From NCBI GenBank assembly GCA_050289385.1, contig JBNKFQ010000084.1, forward strand, positions 1-16,928: a stretch of 16,928 nucleotides of DNA. Reading direction: 5' to 3'. The first letter of the stretch is position 1. Each line of letters opens with the position of its first letter. Positions 1-7,736 of the stretch are shown here, piece by piece. Both the position numbers and the translations under genes were made by a program. A model generated the notes under the pieces. The model had not been told where the DNA came from, made no database searches, and saw only the letters and a list, made by a program, of their open reading frames with translations. This DNA is from JBNKFQ01 sp050289385. Its GTDB lineage: Bacteria; Pseudomonadota; Gammaproteobacteria; Pseudomonadales; Porticoccaceae.

Positions 1-112
1 CTTCCGACTTCCGACTTCCGACTTCCGACTTCCGACTTCCGACTTCCGACTTCCGACTTCCGACTTCCGACTTCCGACTTCCGACTTCCGACTTCCGACT
101 TCCGACTTCCAA
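1..112. repeat. Heptamer tandem array (CTTCCGA)n ending at the fecR stop codon
   Basis: Fifteen exact copies of CTTCCGA run from position 1 to 105, followed by one variant copy, CTTCCAA (106-112). The array touches the fecR stop codon (113-115 on the minus strand). It begins at or before the window edge, so its true length is unknown. There are no spacers, so it is not a CRISPR. The same heptamer family, read as GGAAGTT/GGAGGTT on the other strand, recurs at 1821-1883, 6954-7098 and 9447-9570. Exact identity of the units suggests recent expansion by slippage. Confidence 0.97.
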
Positions 113-1144
113 CTATTTTTTTACAATCACAATTTTGTCAAAATGGTTAACCACTTTAATGGGCAACGACTGCTCCAGGCCTTTAAGCGTTTTATCAATT
201 TCCTTAACTCGAACAGTTGCATAAATTTTCAGATCCATAACCGAACTGTCTTCGATCAGTATTTTTTTGCCAGAATACCGATTGAGCTGCTGAACCACTT
301 TGTACAAGGGTTCTTCATCAAAGCGGATCAAACCACTCTGCCACTCATGAAACTTGCCAATATTGGTCGAGGTAAAGGCAACGACTTCATCGTTGTCGGT
401 ATCAAATTCGGCAACCATGCCAGCCTTAACCCGTCTCTGGTCAGGTGATTTGAAATGGACTTTACCAACTTCCCCCTCCAGCAACAGTGGCGCCTGTGCA
501 GACACCTGTTCATTCCGACGGTGAATCGACACAACCCCCTCCACTACTGCCAGGGTAAACTGATCCGGTAGTCGCTGAATATTGAACTGCGTGCCAAGCA
601 CACTGACCGAACGCGTACCGAGATTAACCGAAAAAGGTCGCTGCGGATCACTGGCAACCTGAAAATACACCTCTCCTCGTTCCAGAGACATATCACGTGT
701 GCTATCAGTGATATTGACGAGAAGCTCTGTGCCAGTGTTCAGCGTTACTATACTTCCATCCTCCAGCTCCACCGTTTTCTGTTCACCAATACGGGTGACA
801 TAGCGCAAGGCATTTTCCGGATCCCCGGTTTCAACCGAGACGAACAAACTCACCGCCAAACCTGCAACAAGTGTGGCAGCCGCTGCCAATACCGGCCACT
901 GCCATTTACCGGACCTCTCACTGGATGGTGTTTCGGCGGCTGCGAGAATATCCGGGTCATTTGCTAGCGCATCCAGACTTCCCAACGCATGGGCAGTCCC
1001 CATAAACTCCCGCTGATAGTCTGCGCCTTGCTGGCGCCAACGCTTGATACGGTCGATATCACCATGGCTGGACTGGGCCGAAAACAGGCGCGCAAGCTCG
1101 CCCGCCGCCCTCTGCCTGAGTCGATACTTGTTGAACTTACTCAC
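113..1144 (-). CDS. fecR: FecR-family anti-sigma/sigma regulator
   Basis: Inner-membrane regulator that relays a signal from an outer-membrane TonB-dependent receptor to its partner ECF sigma factor. From the N-terminus it shows a cytoplasmic DUF4880-like region with a WRQQGADYQREF-type segment, one membrane segment at about residues 83-103, a periplasmic FecR domain at about 115-205 (TVELEDGSIVTLNTGTEL, SVLGTQFNI, VVEGVVSIH), and a C-terminal STN/DUF4974-like region at about 267-343. I choose the GTG at 1144 (343 aa). It is preceded by GGGAGG at good spacing and overlaps the end of the sigma gene in GTGAGTAA, a translational-coupling arrangement. A GTG seven codons upstream is possible but lacks that ribosome site. 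A heptamer array starts immediately after the stop. The cognate receptor is not in the window and would be expected to the left. Confidence 0.9.
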   Translation of the reverse strand: MSKFNKYRLRQRAAGELARLFSAQSSHGDIDRIKRWRQQGADYQREFMGTAHALGSLDALANDPDILAAAETPSSERSGKWQWPVLAAAATLVAGLAVSLFVSVETGDPENALRYVTRIGEQKTVELEDGSIVTLNTGTELLVNITDSTRDMSLERGEVYFQVASDPQRPFSVNLGTRSVSVLGTQFNIQRLPDQFTLAVVEGVVSIHRRNEQVSAQAPLLLEGEVGKVHFKSPDQRRVKAGMVAEFDTDNDEVVAFTSTNIGKFHEWQSGLIRFDEEPLYKVVQQLNRYSGKKILIEDSSVMDLKIYATVRVKEIDKTLKGLEQSLPIKVVNHFDKIVIVKK

Positions 1145-1760
1145 GGTCGTTCCCTCCCTGATCACCTGGCATTACCACAGAGTCCTCTGTGGCGTCACGG
1201 ATTTTGATCAGTGCACTTTTCATATACTTTTCAACCTGTTTGACAGATACCCCCATCACCTCGGCAATTTCACGATAGGTTTTGAACTGAAACCGATTGA
1301 GAATAAACGCCCGCCGCCAGTTCGGTCGCATGGTCAAGATCACCGACTTGACTCTCTCCAGTTCCTGGCCAGCCAGGACAATAGCTTCCGGTGCAGGCGC
1401 CTCGCGGCTGGTATCGGTTTGTTCAAGACGGTGCTGCTCCAGGCGAGAACGCTGCATGGCGCGGCTGCGCTCCATGTCGATCACCAGATTGTGGGCTACC
1501 GAGAAAATATAGGCGATATTGCTACGGCCACCAGGTGGCAGACGCTCCTGCAGGTTTTCCAGACGCGACAGGCGAATAAACACCTCCTGGATGACGTCGT
1601 CGACGTCCTGTTCCAGACCGGTGCGACCGATCAAAAACGCGCGCAGGGCCGTACGATGCTCGTTGAACAATCGCTCCAGCACCTGTTCGCGCGTCTCCTG
1701 CCGTTTTTGTTGCAAATCGACAACATTAGGCGGTTGTTTGATCACAGTGGGTGAACTCAT
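1137..1760 (-). CDS. fecI: FecI-like ECF sigma-70 factor
   Basis: Extracytoplasmic-function sigma factor of 207 aa, probably directing transcription of a TonB-dependent receptor under FecR control. Region 2 lies at about residues 30-103, with the DVDDVIQEVFIRL helix and IAYIFSVAHNLVIDMERSRA. Region 4 lies at about 137-190, with the MRPNWRRAFILNRF and TYREIAEVMGVSVKQVEKYMKSAL helix-turn-helix. I choose the ATG at 1760 over the adjacent upstream GTG (1763); AGGGCAGG precedes it. The gene overlaps fecR by 8 bases, so the two form one operon. It is slightly longer than typical FecI because of an N-terminal extension of about 25 residues. The specific signal (iron, siderophore or a carbohydrate) cannot be read from the sequence. 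Confidence 0.9.
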   Translation of the reverse strand: MSSPTVIKQPPNVVDLQQKRQETREQVLERLFNEHRTALRAFLIGRTGLEQDVDDVIQEVFIRLSRLENLQERLPPGGRSNIAYIFSVAHNLVIDMERSRAMQRSRLEQHRLEQTDTSREAPAPEAIVLAGQELERVKSVILTMRPNWRRAFILNRFQFKTYREIAEVMGVSVKQVEKYMKSALIKIRDATEDSVVMPGDQGGNDRE

Positions 1761-1820
1761 CACGTGCCTGCCCTGTTGTGAGCCTATACACGAATGGGAG
1801 AACTATCCACCCTACCTTTT

Positions 1821-1883
1821 GGAGGTTGGAAGTCGGAAGTTGGAGGTTGGAGGTTGGAGGTTGGAGGTTGGAGATTGGAGGTT
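1821..1883. repeat. Diverged heptamer array (GGAGGTT/GGAAGTT)9 upstream of fecI
   Basis: Nine consecutive 7-base units run in phase: GGAGGTT, GGAAGTC, GGAAGTT, four GGAGGTT, GGAGATT, GGAGGTT. This is the same family as the array at 1-112 but on the opposite strand, so the two arrays flank the fecIR operon in inverted orientation. The units vary, unlike those at 1-112, which suggests an older array. It lies about 60 bp upstream of the fecI start codon. Confidence 0.93.
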
Positions 1884-2247
1884 AAATGGATGGACAGTAT
1901 GGACAAAGATATCCGGATTCACTGCGGCGATGAAGCTTCATGGTTTTTCGTCCAGCATCGAACATCTAACGTCGAACAACCAAAACCGGCACGATCTCTC
2001 CTGCATTGCCTTACATACCTCCCCGGTGTTGTATATACATGTCAATGGCTAAATGACCAGATACTTCCCGGCGAGCCATCAATTCACATTTAAAAAAAGT
2101 CTGCGCCGATATAGTATTTTGCTCGATGGCTGGAGGTACTAAAAAGATAAAGTACTAAAACGATAATCAAGTAACAATTATAAGAAAACAATAAAAAATA
2201 CTTATAAAACTTACTTAAAAATTTATTTACAAAATTAAATTTTAACC
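1884..2247. other. Gene-free stretch: second heptad run, then AT-rich DNA
   Basis: Positions 1957-1977 hold three further 7-base units (ATCGAAC, ATCTAAC, GTCGAAC) that resemble the heptamer family in a different consensus. Together with 1821-1883 they bracket about 73 bp of unique sequence. From about 2090 to 2247 the DNA is strikingly AT-rich, with many A/T runs, and it leads directly into the DUF4329 gene. I see no tRNA, no convincing terminator and no convincing promoter here. A minus-strand open frame at 2090-2350 has low-complexity composition and is not treated as a gene. Confidence 0.6.
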
Positions 2248-3063
2248 ATGACTCCAAGGATAGCCCGTACAGGGCATGTTGCGTTGTTGCGTCAATTTTT
2301 AGCTGCTTTGCGAAAAAAATATCGCGAGTGGCTTTCGTGTATTTCAACATTAACGCAATATCGAACCTTTCTGTTCAAACGCACAACATTTTCTATCCTT
2401 GCCTGTCTGACTTCTTTCCTCCTGCTCAAAACCAGCCATTATTCCGCGGATCCTCACTCTTTTTCACAAAGTGTCTTATCCGGTTCAAGCTTTAGCAGTC
2501 GCATGAAGCGGAAAAAAGTCAAACGTGTATATAGGGTGTTGAATGCATCGGGATTTAAACAGGGTTGGGAGAAGTCTGAACAGGCAGTCATGGCCTTTTA
2601 TAAACATTATGAAAAGGAATATCAGACAACTGACAAATTCACAGAGATACTGGGTTATCTCCTGAAATCAGACAAGGGGCGTTATTATGTGACTGAAGCG
2701 ATGTCGATACCGGCACGGTTCAAAATGTTTGCATCCATTCGTATGCAAGCAGGTTGGAAGGTAGTCGGCGCCATTCACACTCACCCCATGGCGCCTGGTG
2801 CGCAGGAAAACTTTAGCAAAGATGACAGGGATTCCGTGCTAAATGGCGAAACAGGCAATTTCTACTTGAGAACGCCACTCGGAGATGTTCGGCATATCAA
2901 TCAAAAACTGGCGAAACGCACCAAGACCTTCTCGGGGGCTCGCGGTCGATCCATCTGCCCAAACGAGAATTCGTGTATGCTACCTTACTGGAAATTGGCA
3001 GACGAAAAACTGGCTAACAACAACCCTGACCTGAAATCACAAGACGCCACGATCGGCAACTGA
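2248..3063 (+). CDS. DUF4329 (JAMM-like) protein with an N-terminal membrane anchor
   Basis: A 271-aa protein of unknown function. Hydrophobic segment 46-61 (TTFSILACLTSFLLLK) suggests a signal anchor or uncleaved signal. The C-terminal half resembles DUF4329, a family related to JAB/JAMM metallo-isopeptidases. Visible are a candidate catalytic Glu133 in TEILGYLL, the HTHP metal motif at 177-180, Ser190 and Asp193 in FSKDD (S-x-x-D), then FYLRTPLGDVRHI. These are the spacing elements of a JAMM zinc site. Cys237 and Cys243 could form a disulfide. The start is uncertain: ATG 2248 has no clear ribosome site, but the next Met is residue 86, beyond the hydrophobic segment. The gene looks more AT-rich than its neighbours and follows very AT-rich DNA, which fits horizontal acquisition. 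DUF4329 domains often occur in secreted or toxin-like proteins; no secretion genes or immunity gene are seen here. Confidence 0.72.
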   Translation: MTPRIARTGHVALLRQFLAALRKKYREWLSCISTLTQYRTFLFKRTTFSILACLTSFLLLKTSHYSADPHSFSQSVLSGSSFSSRMKRKKVKRVYRVLNASGFKQGWEKSEQAVMAFYKHYEKEYQTTDKFTEILGYLLKSDKGRYYVTEAMSIPARFKMFASIRMQAGWKVVGAIHTHPMAPGAQENFSKDDRDSVLNGETGNFYLRTPLGDVRHINQKLAKRTKTFSGARGRSICPNENSCMLPYWKLADEKLANNNPDLKSQDATIGN

Positions 3064-3202
3064 AACTACCCCCCACCTTCGATTATTCTCCAATTCCCAC
3101 CAATTGGCATTTGAACATGTACTGCCAGGGAAAAATTTGAAACAATAGTCGGTCAAATAACTCCCTCCTCGGAATCCTTGCCTGCCAAACCTGGAGATCT
3201 GA

Positions 3203-5410
3203 ATGAAAAGGCTCTATAAATCAGTCGCTTATCATGTATTAGCTGTATTTTGCTCGCTTGCCCTGTCAGTAACCGCCCATGCCCAGGTACGTGGCCAAGC
3301 GCTCTATGATCTGCTCTCTGACGAAGCAACGGTCGACAAATTGATCAAATTCGAAGGATCCGCCAGTGTTACATGGGCTCCGGACGGCAAGTCGTACATT
3401 ATTCGGGAGGATGACACGTTTAAACGAGTCAGTGCAGAAACCGGCAAAAAGAGCCGCTTGTTCAATGACCGCAAGTTAATCACAACATATAACTATGTTA
3501 CCGGAGAAAAACACAAGAAATTGCCTTTCGAAAGCGTAAAGTTTGTCGACGAAGGCCGCAAAATCAAATTTGCCAGAGATAACAGGGTATTCTTCTATAA
3601 CCTGAAAAATGATGAACTGCGCTGGTTTTTGCGTGAACGCCCCATCACCGGCGTGCGCGATCATGTATATCATGAGGTGTTTTCACCAGACCTGAACTAT
3701 CGCGCCTATACACGCAATTACAATCTTTATATAAAAGATGAACAAGACCGGGAAGTGGCCTTGACCACGCTCGGCAACACCAATGTGCGCAACGGGTTTC
3801 CCGACTGGGTTTATCCGGAAGAACTCGGCCAGTATGATGCCTTCTGGTGGTCACCAAACTCGGACAAAATTGCGTACATGCAATTTGACGAAAACCCGGT
3901 GTACAAATATCCGCTGGTTTACGATACCACGCCCAAACCCCTGCTGAAAATGCAAAGCTACCCCAGGGCTGGCGAAAACAATCCCATTGTCAAACTTTTT
4001 ATTGTCGATATTGAAACGCAAAAAACGGTACAGATAGAAACCGGCAATCTTCTGGATGTTTATCTGGTTCGGGGCAAATGGTCACCGGATGGCAAACAAT
4101 TTTACTATCAGCGCCTGAACAGGCTGCAAAACAAACTGGAACTCTGGACGACTGACCCCGACACAGGAAAAACCAGCCTGGTATTCACGGAAACCAGCGA
4201 CACTTATATAAACCTGAATGACGAAATGAAGTTCATTCGAGATGGCAAACAGCTCCTCTGGACATCTGAACGAACGGGTTTTAACGAAATTTTTATATTT
4301 GATTTTACCAGCAAAAAATTTACCCAACTGACCAACGCAAGGTTGCCGATTGGAGATATCTTGAGCGTTAATGAAAAAAACGGCTGGATTTACTTCAGTG
4401 GCTACGAATATCGTGGACTGGAATCACATTTGTATCGGGTGAAACTGGATGGCTCACAACTGACCCGATTGACAAAAGAAGCCGGTTCACATGATGTGGA
4501 TGTGTCACCCAACGGTAGATATTATACGGATTCGTTTTCCTCTTTCACTTCACCCCAAAAAGTCACCATGCACAAGGGTGATGGCTCACCTGTCCGTACA
4601 CTGGGAAACTCAACCGTTACCCGAGCGTTTAAAAAGCTGAAACTGGTAGCACCTGAACACATCACTTTCAAGGCTGCCGACGGCAAAACCGATCTGGATG
4701 CTCTGGCATTCAAACCCGCACATTTCGATCCGCAAAAGAAATACCCGGTAATCCTGTCCCTGTATGGTGGCCCCGAAACACGCCAGAGTTATAACAAATA
4801 CCTGATGGCCGATAAACGGCAAGCGCTGGCACAACTTGGTTTTATTGTACTGTCGACAGACCACCGCGGCGGCGGCAGGCGTGGCAAAGCATTCGCTACA
4901 AGTCACTATATGAAACTCGGACAGGTGGAAGCGGCTGACCACGCGCAGGCGGTAGAATCGTTTACCCAAATGCCTTATGCCGATGGTAGTCGCGTGGGTG
5001 TTTTTGGCCACTCTTATGGCGGATATCTCACCATAATGTTATTGCTCAAATACCCTGATATTTTCCATGTTGGCGTTTCAGGAGCCCCCGTTACCGCATG
5101 GAACAACTACGATTCGATCTATACAGAGCGCTATATGCGCCGCCCCAAAGATAATCCGGACGGTTACGAAAAGAGTTCAGCGATCAACTATGTGAAAAAC
5201 CTGAAAGGCAAGTTGTATATTCATCATGGGGCGGTCGATAATAACGTACATCCGGGTAATGCCGTACAATTACTGGACGCTTTGCTCGAAGCCAACAAGA
5301 AATTTGATTTTATGCTTTACCCAGGGCAACAGCACCGTATTAATTTCAAACGCTACGGCGAATCACGAGTCGAGTATTTTATTGAACATCTCAGACCCGA
5401 AATTTTGTAG
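3203..5410 (+). CDS. Dipeptidyl-peptidase IV family serine peptidase (S9B)
   Basis: Exported prolyl-type peptidase, 735 aa, predicted to release X-Pro or X-Ala dipeptides from peptide N-termini in the periplasm. A cleavable signal peptide covers residues 1-28 (ending TAHAQ). The N-terminal beta-propeller (about 50-470) carries the DPP-IV double-glutamate motif DWVYPEE (Glu206, Glu207), which anchors the substrate amino terminus, followed by FWWSPNSDKIAYMQFDE. The alpha/beta-hydrolase domain has oxyanion Tyr521 (SLYGGP), nucleophile Ser604 in GHSYGGY (DPP-IV usually has GWSYGGY), Asp679 in HGAVDNNVH and His711 in YPGQQHRI, so the triad is complete. GGAG sits 8 bases before the ATG. The gene is probably monocistronic: a 139-bp gap precedes it and a terminator follows. 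Confidence 0.93.
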   Translation: MKRLYKSVAYHVLAVFCSLALSVTAHAQVRGQALYDLLSDEATVDKLIKFEGSASVTWAPDGKSYIIREDDTFKRVSAETGKKSRLFNDRKLITTYNYVTGEKHKKLPFESVKFVDEGRKIKFARDNRVFFYNLKNDELRWFLRERPITGVRDHVYHEVFSPDLNYRAYTRNYNLYIKDEQDREVALTTLGNTNVRNGFPDWVYPEELGQYDAFWWSPNSDKIAYMQFDENPVYKYPLVYDTTPKPLLKMQSYPRAGENNPIVKLFIVDIETQKTVQIETGNLLDVYLVRGKWSPDGKQFYYQRLNRLQNKLELWTTDPDTGKTSLVFTETSDTYINLNDEMKFIRDGKQLLWTSERTGFNEIFIFDFTSKKFTQLTNARLPIGDILSVNEKNGWIYFSGYEYRGLESHLYRVKLDGSQLTRLTKEAGSHDVDVSPNGRYYTDSFSSFTSPQKVTMHKGDGSPVRTLGNSTVTRAFKKLKLVAPEHITFKAADGKTDLDALAFKPAHFDPQKKYPVILSLYGGPETRQSYNKYLMADKRQALAQLGFIVLSTDHRGGGRRGKAFATSHYMKLGQVEAADHAQAVESFTQMPYADGSRVGVFGHSYGGYLTIMLLLKYPDIFHVGVSGAPVTAWNNYDSIYTERYMRRPKDNPDGYEKSSAINYVKNLKGKLYIHHGAVDNNVHPGNAVQLLDALLEANKKFDFMLYPGQQHRINFKRYGESRVEYFIEHLRPEIL

Positions 5411-5481
5411 TACCTGCCTGGAAAAACCCGACATTTTCATATTAATGTATTCAGGGTGCATTCGGACTCAATATATGGGTG

Positions 5482-5526
5482 GGGGGCTGCTACAGCCCCC
5501 AATTTGATACTAATATCAATTTTTTT
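5482..5526 (+). terminator. Double-hairpin terminator after the DPP-IV gene
   Basis: An 8-bp perfect stem GGGGGCTG (5482-5489) / CAGCCCCC (5493-5500) with loop CTA is followed by a second stem TTGATA (5504-5509) / TATCAA (5514-5519) and then seven T residues (5520-5526). The position 70 bp after the peptidase stop fits intrinsic termination before the transporter gene. Confidence 0.75.
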
Positions 5527-5597
5527 CTGAAAACTATGTATCATATACTGCTTTCTTTTACGGCCTTACTGACACATAAATAAGAAGAGACAAGCCA

Positions 5598-6950
5598 ATG
5601 AGTGCCAATCGCGGTCAATTTTCCTCCAAACTGGGTTTTATCATGGCGGCGGCAGGATCTGCCGTAGGCTTGGGTAATGTATGGGGGTTCCCCACCAATA
5701 CCGCCAGTAACGGCGGAGGGGCGTTTCTGTTGATGTACCTGGTGCTGGCGTTTCTGCTGGCCTACCCGGCCCTGATGGCCGAACTGATCATCGGCCGGCA
5801 CACTGGGGCCAATATGGTCACCGCTTTGCAACGTATTTCTGGCAACACATTCACCCGTCGCCTGGGCAAACTGGCTGGCCTTTATGGCATTGTTATCGCA
5901 AGCCTGATACTGAGCTTTTACAGCATTGTCGCCGGCTGGATGATTTCCCACACTATCGAGCCAATCACAACCGCCGCCGGTCTGGCAGATATCTCAGCCT
6001 GGATAACAGGATTCGGCCTGCAACGAAATCTCCTGTTTGCTGCCATATTTTCCGTTTTTACCATCTGGGTTATCAGTGCCGGTGTGGAAAACGGTATTGA
6101 AAAATGGTCTACGCGCCTGATGCCAGCACTGTTAGCTATTCTGGTGTTGTTGATTATCTACGTCCTGTTTCAGGATGGTGCTACTGAAGGGCTTTACCAC
6201 TACCTGGTACCTGACTTTTCCCAAATTACCCGACCGGGCCTTATGATTAGCGCACTTGGTCAGGCCTTCTTTTCACTCTCACTGGGGGTGGGCACCATGC
6301 TGATCTACGGATCTTATATCCGCAAGGATGAAAACTTACCCAGGCTGGGGGCAATTGTTACCGGTGTGGATATCAGCATAGCTTTTCTGGCCGGGTTGCT
6401 GATCTTGCCTGCCATGTTTGTCGCCCAGCACAATGGCGTAGAAATCTACGCGGCTGACGGCAGCCTGATCTCGGAAGACACGCTGATTTTTCAGACCCTG
6501 CCAAACCTGTTTGAATCGATGGGCACTGTTGGCTTGCTGGTTTCACTGGCATTTTTTACGCTGATGTCGATCGCTGCGCTGACATCATCAATCTCCATGC
6601 TCGAGGTACCTGTTTCTTATGTGGTGGAAAGTTTTGCTTTGAACCGCCGCAGGGCCACCTGGATTATCGGCACCCTGATTTTTGGTATTAGCGCGCTGAT
6701 TATTTTCAACTTTGAGTCCCTGTTTTTGTTTGTTATTCACCTCACCACCCGATACAGCGAACCATTACTGGGTATTGCCCTCTGCGTCTTTGCCGGCTGG
6801 GTTCTGCATCGCAACAAGATTCTGGATGAGATAAAGCAGGGTCTGCCCAATGCGGAAAGCACTTTATTCTGGAAAATCTGGCCTGTTTACGTGCGCTATT
6901 TTTGCCCTGCTCTGATATTGATCACGTTTATCCAGAGTTTGAGGGGGTGA
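5598..6950 (+). CDS. NSS-family sodium-dependent amino-acid transporter
   Basis: Inner-membrane neurotransmitter:sodium-symporter homologue of 450 aa, related to LeuT and MhsT, which import amino acids with Na+. The TM1 signature GSAVGLGNVWGFP (residues 20-32) is the unwound helix that binds substrate and Na+. The TM6 region GQAFFSLSLGVGTMLIYGSY (221-240) and the TM8 region around 320-340 (SIAALTSSISMLEVPVSY) also match the family. Eleven or twelve hydrophobic helices are visible, as usual for bacterial members. The start ATG follows GAAGAGA. The substrate cannot be assigned from sequence alone. The gene lies downstream of a peptidase but behind a terminator, so co-transcription is unlikely. 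The stop codon is three bases from the heptamer element that follows. Confidence 0.92.
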   Translation: MSANRGQFSSKLGFIMAAAGSAVGLGNVWGFPTNTASNGGGAFLLMYLVLAFLLAYPALMAELIIGRHTGANMVTALQRISGNTFTRRLGKLAGLYGIVIASLILSFYSIVAGWMISHTIEPITTAAGLADISAWITGFGLQRNLLFAAIFSVFTIWVISAGVENGIEKWSTRLMPALLAILVLLIIYVLFQDGATEGLYHYLVPDFSQITRPGLMISALGQAFFSLSLGVGTMLIYGSYIRKDENLPRLGAIVTGVDISIAFLAGLLILPAMFVAQHNGVEIYAADGSLISEDTLIFQTLPNLFESMGTVGLLVSLAFFTLMSIAALTSSISMLEVPVSYVVESFALNRRRATWIIGTLIFGISALIIFNFESLFLFVIHLTTRYSEPLLGIALCVFAGWVLHRNKILDEIKQGLPNAESTLFWKIWPVYVRYFCPALILITFIQSLRG

Positions 6951-6953
6951 ATG

Positions 6954-7098
6954 AGTTGGAAGTTGGAAGTTGGAAGTTGGAAGTGATTATAGACACCTGG
7001 GCCTGGATCAAGTATGTGGCAACCGCTATAAAACTACGCCGAGCAAAGCGATGGCTCGAATCTTAAGCATCCGACTTCCAACTTCCGACCTCCGACTT
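6954..7098. repeat. Inverted heptamer element between the NSS transporter and the HNH gene
   Basis: The left arm (6954-6984) is four AGTTGGA units plus AGT. The right arm (7073-7098) is GACTTCC, AACTTCC, GACCTCC, GACTT, the inverted counterpart. Between the arms lie 88 bp, including a 25-bp core (7038-7062) that matches 21 of 25 positions of the core in the element at 9447-9570. The element fills almost all the space between two convergent stop codons (6950 and 7100). The arms could fold into a long imperfect stem in RNA and may act as a bidirectional transcript end. Confidence 0.88.
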
Positions 7099-7099
7099 A

Positions 7100-7660
7100 T
7101 TACAACCACCGGCTGTTTTTGGAAAACTGGGAACGCAAGAAATCCATCTGATCGCCCAGAATTCGACGATTATTGATCAGAGCCAGATATTCGGCATTGT
7201 TGGGGCAATAAGGCAAAGCCACCAGTTCCATGTTGATTTCCTCAAGCAACCGGTCTGCCTTGTGCTGGTTGCAACGGCGACACGCCGCAACCACATTCTC
7301 CCATCTGTCGGTTCCACCGCGCGAAGTCGGCACAATATGATCCCTGGTGAGTTCAGCACTGGTGAACTCGCGCGCACAGTACATGCACAAATGGGCATCG
7401 CGGGCAAACAGGGCAGTATTGGACAAGGGGTAAACTCGACGCGGGCGCGCCAGTTGCTCGCCGCCGCAGGCAATGATGCTGGGCAAATCCACCACGGTAC
7501 GTTCACCGGTCAACCGGGAATGGCCACCATATACGCTCTGCACAATATCGCCCAGAGTCCAGACCACCAGCTCTCGCGAAAACATACAGACCGCATCCTG
7601 CCAACCCAGCCACTCAATTGGCTGACCCGCCAGATTCAAACGCAGAATCATCGGTTGCAT
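7100..7660 (-). CDS. HNH endonuclease-domain protein
   Basis: A 186-aa protein with a C-terminal-half HNH domain. CxxC (Cys92, Cys95) is followed by the core DHIVPTSRGG (Asp107, His108), WENVVAAC (Asn122), and a second CxxC ending in CNQHK (Cys127, Cys130, Asn131, His133). The four cysteines should bind a structural zinc and the His/Asn residues a catalytic metal. The N-terminal 85 residues have no motif I recognise. This compact single-gene HNH type is common on Gammaproteobacterial chromosomes and is not obviously tied to restriction, phage or an intron; its physiological role is unknown. The start ATG at 7660 has GGAG about 10 bases upstream; a second ATG is three codons in. The stop codon lies two bases from a heptamer element. 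Confidence 0.88.
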   Translation of the reverse strand: MQPMILRLNLAGQPIEWLGWQDAVCMFSRELVVWTLGDIVQSVYGGHSRLTGERTVVDLPSIIACGGEQLARPRRVYPLSNTALFARDAHLCMYCAREFTSAELTRDHIVPTSRGGTDRWENVVAACRRCNQHKADRLLEEINMELVALPYCPNNAEYLALINNRRILGDQMDFLRSQFSKNSRWL

Positions 7661-7705
7661 CGCTGCCAGACTCCGTGCTCAGGTTTCAGGGTTGGCCGAT
7701 AAGCA

Positions 7706-7736
7706 AAAGCCCCGGCGATACCTATCGCGGGGCTTT
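7706..7736 (-). terminator. Intrinsic terminator of the ~200-nt candidate small RNA
   Basis: The stem AAAGCCCC-(G)-GCGATA (7706-7720) pairs with TATCGC-GGGGCTTT (7723-7736): 14 bp, one bulged G and a two-base CC apex. On the minus strand it runs into TTTTGCTT. The T run on the plus strand is short, so termination is mainly for minus-strand transcripts. Confidence 0.8.

Noticed and set aside
1..112. Regular repeats resembling a CRISPR array
   Set aside because: The 7-bp units are contiguous with no spacers and no cas genes are nearby.
1044..1754. Plus-strand 236-aa open frame opposite the sigma factor
   Set aside because: It is the antisense of a clear FecI-type gene, and its translation has no recognisable domain.
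2090..2350. Minus-strand 86-aa open frame
   Set aside because: It covers AT-rich DNA, its product is mostly low-complexity hydrophobic/aromatic sequence, and it overlaps the start of the better-supported DUF4329 gene. A faint transposase-end resemblance could not be supported.
3091..3108. CCAATT/AATTGG hairpin before the DPP-IV gene as a terminator
   Set aside because: It is a short AT-rich stem without a T run; chance occurrence is likely.
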